Shown here piece by piece: positions 17,118 through 26,698 of a DNA stretch of 64,000 nt. The notes beneath the pieces are model-generated. The model searched no databases. It saw only the letters and a list, made by a program, of their open reading frames with translations, and had not been told where the DNA came from. A program made the position numbers and the translations under genes. How positions within the stretch are numbered: position 1 is the stretch's first letter; each line of letters begins with the position of its first letter. Origin of the DNA: Paenibacillus dendritiformis (GTDB lineage: Bacteria > Bacillota > Bacilli > Paenibacillales > Paenibacillaceae); the NCBI RefSeq assembly GCF_021654795.1, contig NZ_AP025344.1, positions 3,906,501-3,970,500 on the forward strand. Direction: 5' to 3'.

Positions 17118-17439
17118 AGAACAACCCCTCCAATTCTCTATCATGTTGCGTAATTCAATCGCATTAAGACCAGCAGAGGGAGTGGCTTCCGCCCCGACCG
17201 CTCCGCGTACATCCAGTATACGAAAGCGCTTCCTTCCCCAGTGAGGGAAGAAATTAAGCGGCAAGGGGGAATGTTTTCACCGATTTTCGCTAAGCCGGGC
17301 GTTCGGCTGCGCTCAGCCGGGAAAAGAATCCTGTGCCGCGCAGCCGTCACCCTTGAAGGGAGGTGTCCGGTGTGTCGGCGTTGGCCGCCGATCATCGGGC
17401 CGGGGCGCTGTTCGGGGCGCTGTTCGGGACGCCCGCCGA
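17118..17439. other. Control region upstream of the sugar-binding protein gene
   Basis: About 320 bases without a gene between the two-component genes and the transporter operon. It holds the cre-like site at 17221-17234; the rest shows no clear promoter. Any terminator for the response regulator gene is not obvious. Confidence 0.4.
17221..17234. promoter_or_regulatory. Candidate cre (CcpA) site
   Basis: CGAAAGCGCTTCCT matches the cre consensus TGAAAGCGCTTTCA at 11 of 14 positions, including the central GAAAGCGCTT. It lies upstream of the sugar-binding protein gene on the minus strand and suggests carbon catabolite control. Confidence 0.5.
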
Positions 17440-17949
17440 TCAGCCGCTCCGGCTGCTCCGGAATTCGGAGGGGGTGCAGCCCATATGCTTTTTGAACAGC
17501 TGGGAAAAATATTTCAAATCCTCGTACCCCACCATCCGGGCGATATCCGACACCAGCGCCGAGCCGTCCTGCAACAGGCGGCATGCCCGGGCGATGCGAG
17601 CCTGGGTAACGTACTCGATATAGTTCATGCCTGTCTCCTGCTTGAACTTATCGCTCAGATGATTCGGGTGAACCTTCACCACGCTGGCGACATGCTGCAG
17701 CGTCAGGCTTCCGTCGGCAGTCTCCCGGATATAGCGCATCGCTTGGGAGACATATGGGACCGCGTCGTCCGCATACCGGTCCCGATAGATTTGCATCGCC
17801 TCCTGCAGCGCGGCGAAGAGCGAGCCTTCCCATTGCTCCGGCTCGGCAGCCGCGGGGTCGGCGAGCGAATGCGGCTGCCAGCTCCAGCCGTCCCACGCCT
17901 CGGCGGCCGGCCGGGTCAGCGGCGCAGCGGCTTGGGCGCACCGCTCCAA
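17440..17949 (-). CDS. AraC-type DNA-binding C-terminal part of a frameshifted response regulator
   Basis: This frame encodes the missing end of the response regulator whose receiver part is at 17916-19031. It contains a complete two-helix-turn-helix AraC domain: LTLQHVASVVKVHPNHLSD and VSDIARMVGYEDLKYFSQLF, ending TPSEFRSSRSG. It can be started only from a TTG at 17949 with no ribosome site. The neighbouring frame ends 34 bases inside it. One inserted or deleted base around 17920-17980 would join the two parts into a protein of about 520 aa, the usual YesN length. It is either a real frameshift mutation or a sequencing error in this GC-rich tract. Confidence 0.8.
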   Translation of the reverse strand: MERCAQAAAPLTRPAAEAWDGWSWQPHSLADPAAAEPEQWEGSLFAALQEAMQIYRDRYADDAVPYVSQAMRYIRETADGSLTLQHVASVVKVHPNHLSDKFKQETGMNYIEYVTQARIARACRLLQDGSALVSDIARMVGYEDLKYFSQLFKKHMGCTPSEFRSSRSG

Positions 17950-19031
17950 CGCTCCGCCGCGATCAAGGCGGATTGCCCATAGGAGCGGACAGACTCCGGC
18001 GTCGCGTGCGGATGCGCGATCAGTTCCTTCACCCGCTCCCCAATCCAGCGGCGCAATCGCTCCGGCCGGCCGGAGGACAGCGCCTGCAGCAGGCCGTCCT
18101 CCTCCTGGGCCGAGCAGATCGACGGGCGGCCTTCGCGCGCAGCCGTCTCCTCATAATGAAGCAGGCGGCGGCCGGCCGCGAACCAGCGGAAGCGGCCGGC
18201 ACTGCACGCTTCCCGGAAGGAGCGGCCGATGTCCGCGGCATCCGCGGCGGCTCCGCCGATCCCGGCGAAGAGACGGCACTTGAGGAGCCGCTCCGTCCGG
18301 CGGAGCGCTTCGTCCCAGCCGCAGGGCAGATGGCCGGGGATCGGCTCCGTCCGGCGAATCGCCAGCAGCCGCTGCTCGTGCCGGACGACCGGGCCGCCTA
18401 ACAGCTCGGCCAACAGATTGGCGGCCGCGAACAGCAGCAGCCCGTGCCGGGCTTCGCCCCAGCCGTCCGCCTCGATGACGGCCGCCTCATACGAAGCCGC
18501 ATCGCTTCCGCTTCCCAGCGGGGCGCCGACGCGGCGGAACAATTCGGCGGCGATCCGGCGGCAATCTTCGGCTGGCAGCGGCTCGGCCAACAGCTTCAGC
18601 ACCTGCCGCTCCCGGTGGGACGCCTCCTTCGCCGAATCATGCACCGCCGCATCCTGCTTCTCCAAGATGCGCGCCTTCGCCCGCAGCGCCGCCTTCACGA
18701 TGTCGTCCGGGCGGCTCGTCTTCAGCAAATAATCGCAAACCCCTTCTCGCAGCGCCCGCTGGGCGTAATGGAAATCGTCGTAGCCGGTCAAAATCAGCGT
18801 CTCCGTTCGCGGGCTGACCTCCCGGATATAGGCCGCCAGGTCGATCCCGTCAGCGCCGGTCATCCGGATGTCCGTCAGCACGAGATGCGGCTTCTCCGCC
18901 CCGATCACTTCCATGGCCTCCTCGGCGGAGGCGCAGGGCGGCAGCACCTCGAAGCCGAGCTCGTTCCACGGAATGACCTGGGCCAGCCCCGTCCGGATGA
19001 TCACCTCATCATCAACAATCAATATTTTCAC
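17916..19031 (-). CDS. Response regulator, receiver and linker part (YesN-type, frameshifted)
   Basis: Receiver part of a YesN-type response regulator, 371 aa in this frame. The receiver domain (about 1-120) has the acidic pair at Asp7/Asp8, phospho-acceptor Asp54 in VLTDIRM and Lys104 in YLLKTS. A long linker follows, then the frame runs into a premature TGA at 17916 with an unusual Arg/Pro end, while the adjacent frame supplies the AraC domain. Start is GTG at 19031 with AAGGGGGAG upstream, 24 bases after the histidine kinase gene. If the frameshift is real, this two-component system cannot bind DNA normally and the downstream sugar transporter may be misregulated. Confidence 0.82.
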   Translation of the reverse strand: MKILIVDDEVIIRTGLAQVIPWNELGFEVLPPCASAEEAMEVIGAEKPHLVLTDIRMTGADGIDLAAYIREVSPRTETLILTGYDDFHYAQRALREGVCDYLLKTSRPDDIVKAALRAKARILEKQDAAVHDSAKEASHRERQVLKLLAEPLPAEDCRRIAAELFRRVGAPLGSGSDAASYEAAVIEADGWGEARHGLLLFAAANLLAELLGGPVVRHEQRLLAIRRTEPIPGHLPCGWDEALRRTERLLKCRLFAGIGGAAADAADIGRSFREACSAGRFRWFAAGRRLLHYEETAAREGRPSICSAQEEDGLLQALSSGRPERLRRWIGERVKELIAHPHATPESVRSYGQSALIAAERWSGAPKPLRR

Positions 19032-19055
19032 GGATATCTCCCCCTTGCGCGTAGT

Positions 19056-20849
19056 TCATCCAGTGCCTCGGTCCGCCGGAATGGAAAAGGAGACCGCAGT
19101 CCCTTCCCCTAGCCGGCTCTCCATGCGCAGCTCCGATCCGGTTCCGTAATGGAGAAGCAGGCGGCGCTGAACGTTGAACAGTCCGTAACCGCTGCCTCCC
19201 GAGCGGGATGTCTCGGCATTCGCCGCGGCCGGCTCCGGGGCGCTCAGCCGTTCCCTGACCCGCTCCAGCTCCTCCGGGCCGAGACCTCCGCCGTTATCCT
19301 GTACCATAAAGCGGATTCGGCCATTGTCGATCATGTCAATGTCGATGATCAGACGGCCTCCCGATCCCGGATAAGCCGGGAGCAGCCCATGCGTGAGAGC
19401 GTTTTCAACGAGCGGCTGCAGCAGCAGCTTCAGCATCGCAAATTCTTTCAGCTCCTCCGGCAAATGAATGCGGTAATCGAATCGCCCGGGGTAACGCACC
19501 GATTGAATCTCCAAGTAATTCGCCACATGCTCGGTCTCCTGCTCCAGCGAGCAGGTCTCCAGCCCCCGGTTCAGGCTGAAGCGCAGGAAATCGCCCAGCG
19601 CGCCGACGAGGCTGGCAATGCGCCCGTTCCCCTCCATATAGGCCATCCATTGAACCGATGACAGGGTGTTGTACAAAAAATGCGGATGAATTTGCGCCTG
19701 GAGGGCCAGCAGATCCGCCTCCTTTTTCCGGGCCTCGTTCTCCTTCACCTGCTCCGTCAGGCGGCGGATATTGTCGCTTAACTGGTTGTAGCTGTGCACG
19801 AGCATGCCGACTTCGTCGCTGGACGTGAGCGGCAGCGGCCGGAACGGCCGATCCGGCTGCACGGCGCCGATCGATCGGGCGAGCCGGACGAGCGGCTTCG
19901 TCACCCGCTTGACGACATAAGCGGCCACGGCGGCAATCACCGCGATGACGACCGCGACCGTCACGGCCGTGAATTGGAGCAGATAGCCGTTCTGGGCGCT
20001 GAAGGTCTGATAGGGGATGAGCGCGTAGACGCTCCACGGGGCAATCGGCACGGACATCGACACGACAATGTGGCGATCGCGGCCCTCCCCGATCTCCGAA
20101 AAGCGCGCGGCTCCGGCAGACGACTCTTGCCCGGCAAGGACTCTCAGCTTCGCGGACCATTGCTCAGCGGTGTCCGGATCGGCGTTGGCGGCGACGATAT
20201 GGCCGGTTGCATCCAGCAAGAACAGGCTGCCTCCGCCATCCACCGCCGCCTCGCGCAGCCGTTCGGCCAGCGCGTCCCCGTCAATGCCGATCGACAGCAT
20301 GCCGAGCATGTCGAACGTATTCATGTTGCGGATCGGGCGCACGAGCGAGACGGTCCGCTTCTGGCCCAGCGTCGTGTCGCTGAGCGTCGGCGGCGACCAC
20401 CAGACCGGGTGCTCCTGCCAATACGCCTCGTCGGACGGGGCCTGCCCGAACAGATGGGAGGACAGCAGCGTCGTATTGGACAGCTCCGGGTTGCCGTTCA
20501 GCGGAATAATGCGGATGTCTGCGATGTAGCTTTTGGAAAAGGCAAGGTTCGTCAAAAAACCGACCATGCGCAAATAATCGTTGGCGCTTGCCCGGTCTTT
20601 GGCCAAATATTGCTGGACATCATGCTGTCCGATCAAAAATATCGACATGTTCTCCACGTCCTGAGCGATCGTCTCCAAAATGGCGCTGATCTGGCGCAGC
20701 GTGTTGAGGCTGGCCTGCTTGCTCTTCTCCTCGCTAATCGACCATGCCGTCCGGTAGGAGACGTAGCCGAGCAGCAGCACAGGGATGATGATGAAGGCGA
20801 TAAGCAGGGTCGATAATTTGCGGTGCAGCGAACGGGTCATCCAGCGCAT
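19056..20849 (-). CDS. YesM-type sensor histidine kinase
   Basis: Membrane sensor kinase, 597 aa. Membrane segments at about 12-32 and 292-313 bracket an extracellular dCache-like sensing domain; a HAMP linker follows (about 315-370). The kinase core has the histidine motif QIHPHFLYNTL with His390 as likely phospho-acceptor, the N box LLLQPLVENALTHG and the G box DNGGGLG. It belongs to the LytS/YesM group that signals extracellular sugars. GGGGGA precedes the ATG. It is cotranscribed with the frameshifted response regulator and lies upstream of a CUT1 sugar transporter that it presumably controls. Confidence 0.92.
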   Translation of the reverse strand: MRWMTRSLHRKLSTLLIAFIIIPVLLLGYVSYRTAWSISEEKSKQASLNTLRQISAILETIAQDVENMSIFLIGQHDVQQYLAKDRASANDYLRMVGFLTNLAFSKSYIADIRIIPLNGNPELSNTTLLSSHLFGQAPSDEAYWQEHPVWWSPPTLSDTTLGQKRTVSLVRPIRNMNTFDMLGMLSIGIDGDALAERLREAAVDGGGSLFLLDATGHIVAANADPDTAEQWSAKLRVLAGQESSAGAARFSEIGEGRDRHIVVSMSVPIAPWSVYALIPYQTFSAQNGYLLQFTAVTVAVVIAVIAAVAAYVVKRVTKPLVRLARSIGAVQPDRPFRPLPLTSSDEVGMLVHSYNQLSDNIRRLTEQVKENEARKKEADLLALQAQIHPHFLYNTLSSVQWMAYMEGNGRIASLVGALGDFLRFSLNRGLETCSLEQETEHVANYLEIQSVRYPGRFDYRIHLPEELKEFAMLKLLLQPLVENALTHGLLPAYPGSGGRLIIDIDMIDNGRIRFMVQDNGGGLGPEELERVRERLSAPEPAAANAETSRSGGSGYGLFNVQRRLLLHYGTGSELRMESRLGEGTAVSFSIPADRGTG

Positions 20850-20938
20850 AACGTTCCCCCTCTCTCGGGTAAGTTCAGCAATAGATGTGGTTCACAGCTG
20901 CAATCAGTGTGGGATGAATTTCAATGTGAGATATGGAA

Positions 20939-21083
20939 AAGCATCTGCCCATCCTGAATTGTTGTAAGTTGCACCACACAACAAATGGAGAGGCAGATGC
21001 CCGTTCAGTATATCAACGAATTGATAGATTTTCCAGAACTAAATAACTGTTCCCGATCCCGGAGTCATGGGGACGAGCAGTGA
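20939..21083 (+). pseudogene. Remnant resembling a transposase 5' end (copy 1)
   Basis: GAAAAGCATCTGC (from 20939) looks like an insertion-sequence end, and an ATG at 20997 opens a short frame MPVQYINELIDFPELNNC that quickly decays. The same layout recurs at 27883, with a related peptide MQPQYSNQIINLPVVRVC. The conserved spacing from end sequence to ATG and the shared M-x-x-Q-Y-x-N pattern suggest a common insertion sequence, possibly ISL3-like judging by the N-terminal peptide. Family assignment is tentative. Confidence 0.5.
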
Positions 21084-21137
21084 ATGACGCCCAGCTTGCG
21101 GGGCCCAATTGACATGAAGGCCGACACACAGGGGCAG

Positions 21138-21923
21138 CTACATCGATTGCTCCAAAAAGCTGGTTGGAGAGTGCCCGATGTATTTCTTAAATACTTGACT
21201 AAAATATTTATAATCTTGGAAGCCCACCCGTTCCGCGATTTCATAGATTAAGAGATCCCCTTGCTTCAGCAATTCAATGGCCTTGATCATCCTGTATCGG
21301 TTAAGAAAATCATTGAACGTATAAGTTGTTTCCTCTTTAAATTTGGAGTATAGATACACCGTTGAAATGTGAAGGCTGGCGCTAAGATCATTGATAGAAA
21401 TTTTTTGTGAATAATGTTGCTTGATATATTCAATCAGGCTGTCTACATATTTCGTTTTATTGCTTCGAACTTCAAGGTATTGAATATCCAATAATTCATT
21501 GTACAAATGTAGCTCTTCAAAGGACTTTTTCTCGTGATGGCGCTGTCGTTTTAATTGTATTTTGGCGATGATCTTGACCATCGCCGCATTTAATTTGTCA
21601 AAGTCAATCGGCTTCAACAGATATTCGCTTACAGATAGCGATATCGCTTGCCGGGCATATTCGAACTCGCTATATCCGGAAATAATGATCGCTTCATAGT
21701 CATGCTCTGCTTTGCTTTGCTTTAACATTTGGATTCCATCTTGAAAAGGCATTCTCACGTCGGTAATGACAATATCAGGCTGCAGCTCCTTGATTTTGGC
21801 CAAGCCCTCGATTCCATCTTCCGCTCTTCCCACGACGATACAATTCAGCTTCGGCCAGTCCACCATATAGGCCAGACCATTTCGAATAATATCCTCATCT
21901 TCTACGATTAATACCTTATACAT
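21138..21923 (-). CDS. AraC-type response regulator, short form (HptR-like)
   Basis: Response regulator of 261 aa with a receiver domain directly joined to an AraC DNA-binding domain. Receiver residues are Asp9/Asp11, Asp55 in VITDVRMP and Lys104 in YLLKPID. The AraC part shows ISINDLSASLHISTVYLYSKF and IYEIAERVGFQDYKYFSQVF, ending GHSPTSFLEQSM. This is much shorter than the usual ~500 aa YesN form and close to Staphylococcus HptR (about 250 aa), which responds to hexose phosphate. Its start overlaps the histidine kinase stop by eight bases. The AT-rich composition differs from the surrounding genome. Confidence 0.9.
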   Translation of the reverse strand: MYKVLIVEDEDIIRNGLAYMVDWPKLNCIVVGRAEDGIEGLAKIKELQPDIVITDVRMPFQDGIQMLKQSKAEHDYEAIIISGYSEFEYARQAISLSVSEYLLKPIDFDKLNAAMVKIIAKIQLKRQRHHEKKSFEELHLYNELLDIQYLEVRSNKTKYVDSLIEYIKQHYSQKISINDLSASLHISTVYLYSKFKEETTYTFNDFLNRYRMIKAIELLKQGDLLIYEIAERVGFQDYKYFSQVFKKYIGHSPTSFLEQSM

Positions 21924-23622
21924 TGTTCACGTCTCCTATATAAGGGATTCCCGCTATCACTGTTGTCCCGGCACCGTGTTTGCTTTGTATGGAAAGCCCG
22001 TAAGCCGGTCCGTATAAAAGCTGCATCACTCTATGGGAGTTGTATAATCCGACATGCTCCGGCATGGCATCCTTATCGTCTAATAACTTTCGGATATAAT
22101 CGAGCCTTTCCTCCTCCATCCCTTGTCCGTTATCCTCGACTGCGATTTGAATGTCATCCCCGACTTGTCTAATCGTAATCCGGATCAATAAATGCTTCGT
22201 ATACTCAAGTCCATGCTTGATGCTGTTTTCAATGATGGGCTGCAATAATAATTTCGGTATTTTATAGTCCAGAAGGGCCGGATCGATATCCATCTCATAA
22301 TCTAATCTTGTGTTAAATCTCATTTTTTGCAGCCGCAAATAGTCTTCCATGTAGCCTATATCGGTGTGGAGCGCGACCTCTCCATTGCCGTAATGAATAT
22401 AATATCTCATTAAATTAGCAAACATCACCACAATATTCGATGCGTTCCTGGCATCGAGTAACATCTCATACCTTAGCATTTCCAACACATTAAACACAAA
22501 ATGCGGATTAAACTGATTTTCTAAATGCTTAATCTCCATTTTTCTCTTTCTTTCCGCGATTTCATCATTATGCTTCATCAGCAGCTGTATTTTGGACATC
22601 ATGTTATTGAATTCATCATAAATGGTCTGAAATTCATCGAAGGTTCTCGCTTCAAGCCTGTAGTCCATGTTCCCCTGCTTATATTGATCCACGGCGGAGA
22701 TGAAGGAATCAAAGGATTGCAGATTGCGCTTCATGAGCTTCGGCACGACTAAATGGATCAAGGCGAGCAGAATCAGGCCTGAACCCAATAAAATGACGAT
22801 TCCTATCACTAGAAACTGCTTGAAACTGTTCATGGAGGTCATCGTCAGAATATGAAAGTTCCCATTCCCTGTTTCATTCGCCGTCATATAGTAATAGGAA
22901 TCATGAAAAGCGATTATTTTTTGATCGGTCCGGTACGGAATCGTTGATTTGCCCATGCCGTTTCTTAGCGAGTCATGAGAGGTGTAGATAATGTTGTCGA
23001 AGCGATCCGCCACCACCACCATATCGGCATCCCGGGTATGAATGCAGGCGCCCAGGTCAGCGAGAAACAACAGGAGATAACCGCGTACTTCATTTCCGCT
23101 GGTTATCGGCTTGGCCAACACGTACGGTGATTTCCGAAACTGCCCGAAGGATATTTTATTGATGCCGCCATAAACTCCCTTTTCCTGTTCCTGAAGCTTC
23201 AACAACAAATCCTTGAGCACATAACTATTGGATAAAGTCTCTTGGTCGCTCTGATAAAAATTCGTGGAGACGATATGCTGCTTGCGATCCAAAAGAACAA
23301 AGCTTGCTTTTATTTTTCTATCATTGACAAACCGGTAAAGCAGTTGATTCACTTCAATGGATACGTTTTTATTATCGAAAACAGCCCGTACCGTTGGGTC
23401 CTCAGCCAGCCTGTCCAGTCCCTCCGAGTAGTGCTGAACCTCTTTCTCTATGAGCCGGCTAAGCCCCGCATTATACGATCGATTCGTCTGAACGATGGTT
23501 TCTCTAAACGTGAGAAGCAAGGAAAGGATAAACAATGCAAAAATCAATAACACAAGAATGGCCCCGGAACGAACAAACGTCTTCCTGATATAGTCTTTGA
23601 ACTTATTGGATTTTTGCATCAT
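21916..23622 (-). CDS. YesM/HptS-like sensor histidine kinase
   Basis: Membrane sensor kinase, 568 aa. A first membrane segment lies at about 20-40 and a second at about 270-293, enclosing an extracellular sensing region; a HAMP-like linker follows. The kinase core has QFNPHFVFNVLEM with His374 as likely phospho-acceptor, N box LLLQPIIENSIKHG and G box EDNGQGM. It forms a pair with the overlapping short AraC-type regulator. Together with the Fe3+/sugar-phosphate-type ABC transporter just upstream, the set resembles HptRSA plus AfuABC, so sensing of a phosphorylated sugar is my preferred reading (inference). Confidence 0.9.
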   Translation of the reverse strand: MMQKSNKFKDYIRKTFVRSGAILVLLIFALFILSLLLTFRETIVQTNRSYNAGLSRLIEKEVQHYSEGLDRLAEDPTVRAVFDNKNVSIEVNQLLYRFVNDRKIKASFVLLDRKQHIVSTNFYQSDQETLSNSYVLKDLLLKLQEQEKGVYGGINKISFGQFRKSPYVLAKPITSGNEVRGYLLLFLADLGACIHTRDADMVVVADRFDNIIYTSHDSLRNGMGKSTIPYRTDQKIIAFHDSYYYMTANETGNGNFHILTMTSMNSFKQFLVIGIVILLGSGLILLALIHLVVPKLMKRNLQSFDSFISAVDQYKQGNMDYRLEARTFDEFQTIYDEFNNMMSKIQLLMKHNDEIAERKRKMEIKHLENQFNPHFVFNVLEMLRYEMLLDARNASNIVVMFANLMRYYIHYGNGEVALHTDIGYMEDYLRLQKMRFNTRLDYEMDIDPALLDYKIPKLLLQPIIENSIKHGLEYTKHLLIRITIRQVGDDIQIAVEDNGQGMEEERLDYIRKLLDDKDAMPEHVGLYNSHRVMQLLYGPAYGLSIQSKHGAGTTVIAGIPYIGDVNNV

Positions 23623-23627
23623 TCACA

Positions 23628-23861
23628 TCACCTGACGTTTCTTAGAATGATAATTTCTCTCCACCTATCTGCTCTATGGCTTGCTTGTGACAGAAACGTA
23701 AAGGCTGCCCCCGCTCTACTCCATAGCTGAATCTCATCCATCGAAATGCGGTGCCGCACATCCTGTGCAGTCGCCAGCAACTGGGAGACTTGCATTCTTC
23801 GCGCCAGCCTATGGAGTAAAGCGAAGAGCCTCGGAACGGGCTTACTTGGGCTGCTAAACAC
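23628..23861 (-). CDS. Doubtful 77-aa frame between transporter and kinase genes
   Basis: This frame fills the 231-base gap between the permease stop and the kinase start and is GC-richer than both neighbours, as if inserted. It contains the stretch DVRHRISMDEIQLWSRAG. No ribosome site is clear and I do not recognise the protein. It could be a fragment of an inserted gene or non-coding; treat as weak. Confidence 0.25.
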   Translation of the reverse strand: MFSSPSKPVPRLFALLHRLARRMQVSQLLATAQDVRHRISMDEIQLWSRAGAAFTFLSQASHRADRWREIIILRNVR

Positions 23862-25527
23862 TAATGTCTTTCTTTCCTGTCAGCTTAAAGAACGGGATTA
23901 GCGAGAGGATCGAGGTCAGCGTTAAGATGGTCGAATAAGCTGATGCGTTTCCATAGTTACCTCGAATCACCTCTGTATAGACCGACACCGTTAACGTTTG
24001 GGTCTTGCTCGTGTACAGAATGATCGATGCGCTTAATTCACTAATGACGGTAATCCAGCTCATGATGGCTCCGGCAATAACGCCTGGCATCATCATCGGC
24101 ACAATCACTCTTGTAAACGCTTTCGTCTCTGACGCGCCCAAGCTGATGGCCGCTTCTTCAATACTGGGGCTGATCTGGCTGATAATCGCCGTACTTGAAC
24201 GAATCGTATACGGCATTCTCCGAATCGCAAAAGCCATAATCATAATGATCATCGTACCGCTTAACAGAAGCGGGGCTTGACTAAACGCAAAGAGAAAGGC
24301 AATACCCAGGACCGACCCCGGAATGATAAACGGAAACATGGAGATCGTATCCAAGGTGGATGTAAGAGCATTTCTTTTTCTTACGGTCAAATAGGAAATC
24401 AATATGCCGCATGCCACAATAATCACGATCGCCGCGATACCAATCAGGTACGTATTGAAAATTGCCGAAGTATCTTTGTTAAATAAGATGTCCCGGTAGC
24501 TGTTCAACGAAAATCCGGACGTAAATACCTGGCCTCCCCGCGTTGCCAGGAAGGATGTAAAGATAACCACGCATTGAGGCAGGATGGCCAAGAGAACCGT
24601 AAAGTAGACCGCTCCGTGCGCTGCTATATTTTTCATCCCTTTACTTCGCTCGGGAACCATGGGCTTTAATGCGCTCATCGAATAGGAGTAGTATCTTGCA
24701 AGGATACGCTGAACCATAAATAGGCAAATGGTTAACAAGATAATAATGACACACAGCGCGGCGGCAAATCCGTCATCTCCCCCCACCTCGCTCATAAATT
24801 GAGTATAGATGAGGACAGGCATGGTCCTGAATCCTTCGCCGATCAGCATCGGCGTCCCGAAGTCCGCAATCACGCGCATGAAGACCAATAACGCGCTCGC
24901 CAAGACCGTAGGCATAATTAAGGGAAGAATAATTTTAAACACGCGCTGTACCGCCGAATACCCGAGACTCTCAGCGGCTTCATTCAGCGAATTGTCCAGA
25001 TTCTGCAAGGCCCCCGAAATATAAATATAAATCAAAGGAAAGGATTGCAGCGTCATGACTAACACAATTCCCGGAAATCCGTAAATTCCATTCAGTTGAG
25101 TATGAAACAAATCATTAATGAATTGCGTAATCACGCCATTCCTGCCGAGCAATTGAATCCAGGCGTAAGCCCCGATAAATGGCGGCGACAGATATGAAAT
25201 AATAATTAAGATTTGGAGATATTTACTTCCCCTAATCTTCACTTTCCTCATGACATAGGCGACGGGCAAGCCGATGGCTACCGACAGCGCGGTCGTTACC
25301 AGCGTGACTTTAAAGCTGTTCACTAAGGTGATCCAATAAAATTTTCGTTCAAAAAATTTGCTAAAGTAACTGAGAGTCAGTTCACCCGTGTAAGGGTCGA
25401 AAATGCTTTTTTTCAGGACCAGGACCAGCGGAAACAGAATAAAGAGAAGGAAAATAGCTAGGATAAGGATGGAAGAAAGGTTCCAGACGCTAAATAACCG
25501 CTTCTTATTTGCAGTCATGTTCGCCAC
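23854..25527 (-). CDS. Double-domain ABC permease (FbpB/AfuB type)
   Basis: Membrane subunit of an ABC importer, 557 aa, formed by two fused permease halves. Each half has an EAA loop for the ATPase: NEAAESLGYSAVQRVFKI near residue 180 and EEAAISLGASETKAFTRV near residue 455, with about twelve membrane segments overall. This fused form is typical of the Fe3+ (FbpB/SfuB), sugar-phosphate (AfuB), 2-aminoethylphosphonate and related importers. It overlaps the upstream ATPase gene by 23 bases. The substrate is not iron-specific by sequence; the linked two-component system points towards phosphorylated sugars. Confidence 0.9.
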   Translation of the reverse strand: MANMTANKKRLFSVWNLSSILILAIFLLFILFPLVLVLKKSIFDPYTGELTLSYFSKFFERKFYWITLVNSFKVTLVTTALSVAIGLPVAYVMRKVKIRGSKYLQILIIISYLSPPFIGAYAWIQLLGRNGVITQFINDLFHTQLNGIYGFPGIVLVMTLQSFPLIYIYISGALQNLDNSLNEAAESLGYSAVQRVFKIILPLIMPTVLASALLVFMRVIADFGTPMLIGEGFRTMPVLIYTQFMSEVGGDDGFAAALCVIIILLTICLFMVQRILARYYSYSMSALKPMVPERSKGMKNIAAHGAVYFTVLLAILPQCVVIFTSFLATRGGQVFTSGFSLNSYRDILFNKDTSAIFNTYLIGIAAIVIIVACGILISYLTVRKRNALTSTLDTISMFPFIIPGSVLGIAFLFAFSQAPLLLSGTMIIMIMAFAIRRMPYTIRSSTAIISQISPSIEEAAISLGASETKAFTRVIVPMMMPGVIAGAIMSWITVISELSASIILYTSKTQTLTVSVYTEVIRGNYGNASAYSTILTLTSILSLIPFFKLTGKKDISV

Positions 25528-26614
25528 CCGCTTTGATCAAACTCTCCTGTTTTTCGAGATCAAAAATATTGATTTTGTTCGCTTTCACGCGCAAACAGAT
25601 TTCGCTTCCATTCGGAATCATGTCCGAACTATCGGCATCCTGGATCACTTCTACCGTCTCTCCGTCCAACAGTTCGGCAAAATAATGCGTATTTACACCC
25701 AAAAACATGCTGCTTTGCACAACCGCTTTGATACCATGCCGATCCGAACCGATAACAAACTCCTGTGGTCTTACGGATACGAACACCGGGGTTCCGTCCG
25801 CCAGATGATCGGATAGATTATTCATGCTCTCCCTATAGCTGTTTCCGAAGTTGATCCATTTTTGCCCGTTCTCTATTTCTACCTTTGCCTTTATTAGATT
25901 GGAAGTCCCGATGAATTTCGATACAAACACATTGGCCGGACGTTCATAGATCTGTTTCGGAGTGCCGATTTGCTGAATCACGCCGCCGTTCATCACCGCG
26001 ATTCGATCCGAGATCGCCAAGGCTTCTTCCTGATCATGGGTAACGTATACCGTGGTAATGCCTACCCGCTGCTGGATGCTTTTGATCGCGTTTCTCATTT
26101 CAATTCTTAATTTGGCATCCAGATTGGACAGCGGTTCGTCCATAAGCAATACTTGAGGATGAATGACCAAGGCTCTGGCTAAAGCCACTCGCTGCTGCTG
26201 CCCGCCAGACAGCTTGTCCGGCATTCTGTCTTTATATTCTTCTATTTTGACCACATTTAATATATCCTGAATTCTATTCTCGATTTCAGCCTTGGGCAGC
26301 TTCCTATGCTTCAAGCCAAAAGCGACATTGTCCTTCACAGACATATGCGGAAAGATGGCATAATTTTGAAAAACCATTCCCATGTTGCGCTTATTGACGG
26401 GGATATCGTTTATCGCCTGGTCCTCAATTTTAATGACCCCGTCATCAATCGAGTTAAAGCCGATAATCATGCGGAGCAACGTTGTTTTCCCGCACCCCGA
26501 GGGTCCCAACAGGGTAAAGAGTTCGCCTCGTTGTATTTTGAGCGATAAGCCGTCTATGATGGTTCTATCCTCAAATCGTTTGACCACGTTTTCAACCTGA
26601 ATTGCAACGCTCAA
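25505..26614 (-). CDS. ABC transporter ATP-binding protein (FbpC/AfuC type)
   Basis: Cytoplasmic ATPase of the importer, 369 aa. Walker A is GPSGCGKTTLL (about 38-48), signature LSGGQQQRVALARAL, Walker B VLLMDEPLSNLD and the switch His in YVTHDQEEA. The C-terminal ~120 residues form a TOBE-like domain. It is the second gene of the binding protein-ATPase-permease order, with a 23-base overlap into the permease gene. Family members serve Fe3+, polyamine, sulfate, phosphonate and sugar-phosphate systems, so the ATPase alone does not fix the substrate. Confidence 0.93.
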   Translation of the reverse strand: MSVAIQVENVVKRFEDRTIIDGLSLKIQRGELFTLLGPSGCGKTTLLRMIIGFNSIDDGVIKIEDQAINDIPVNKRNMGMVFQNYAIFPHMSVKDNVAFGLKHRKLPKAEIENRIQDILNVVKIEEYKDRMPDKLSGGQQQRVALARALVIHPQVLLMDEPLSNLDAKLRIEMRNAIKSIQQRVGITTVYVTHDQEEALAISDRIAVMNGGVIQQIGTPKQIYERPANVFVSKFIGTSNLIKAKVEIENGQKWINFGNSYRESMNNLSDHLADGTPVFVSVRPQEFVIGSDRHGIKAVVQSSMFLGVNTHYFAELLDGETVEVIQDADSSDMIPNGSEICLRVKANKINIFDLEKQESLIKAGGEHDCK

Positions 26615-26698
26615 TCCGCTTCCCTCCTTTATTCATGAAAGGGAGACAGCTCAACGATGTCCTTTACAGAGCCGGTAAGCTATCCCCTTGAACACTAG

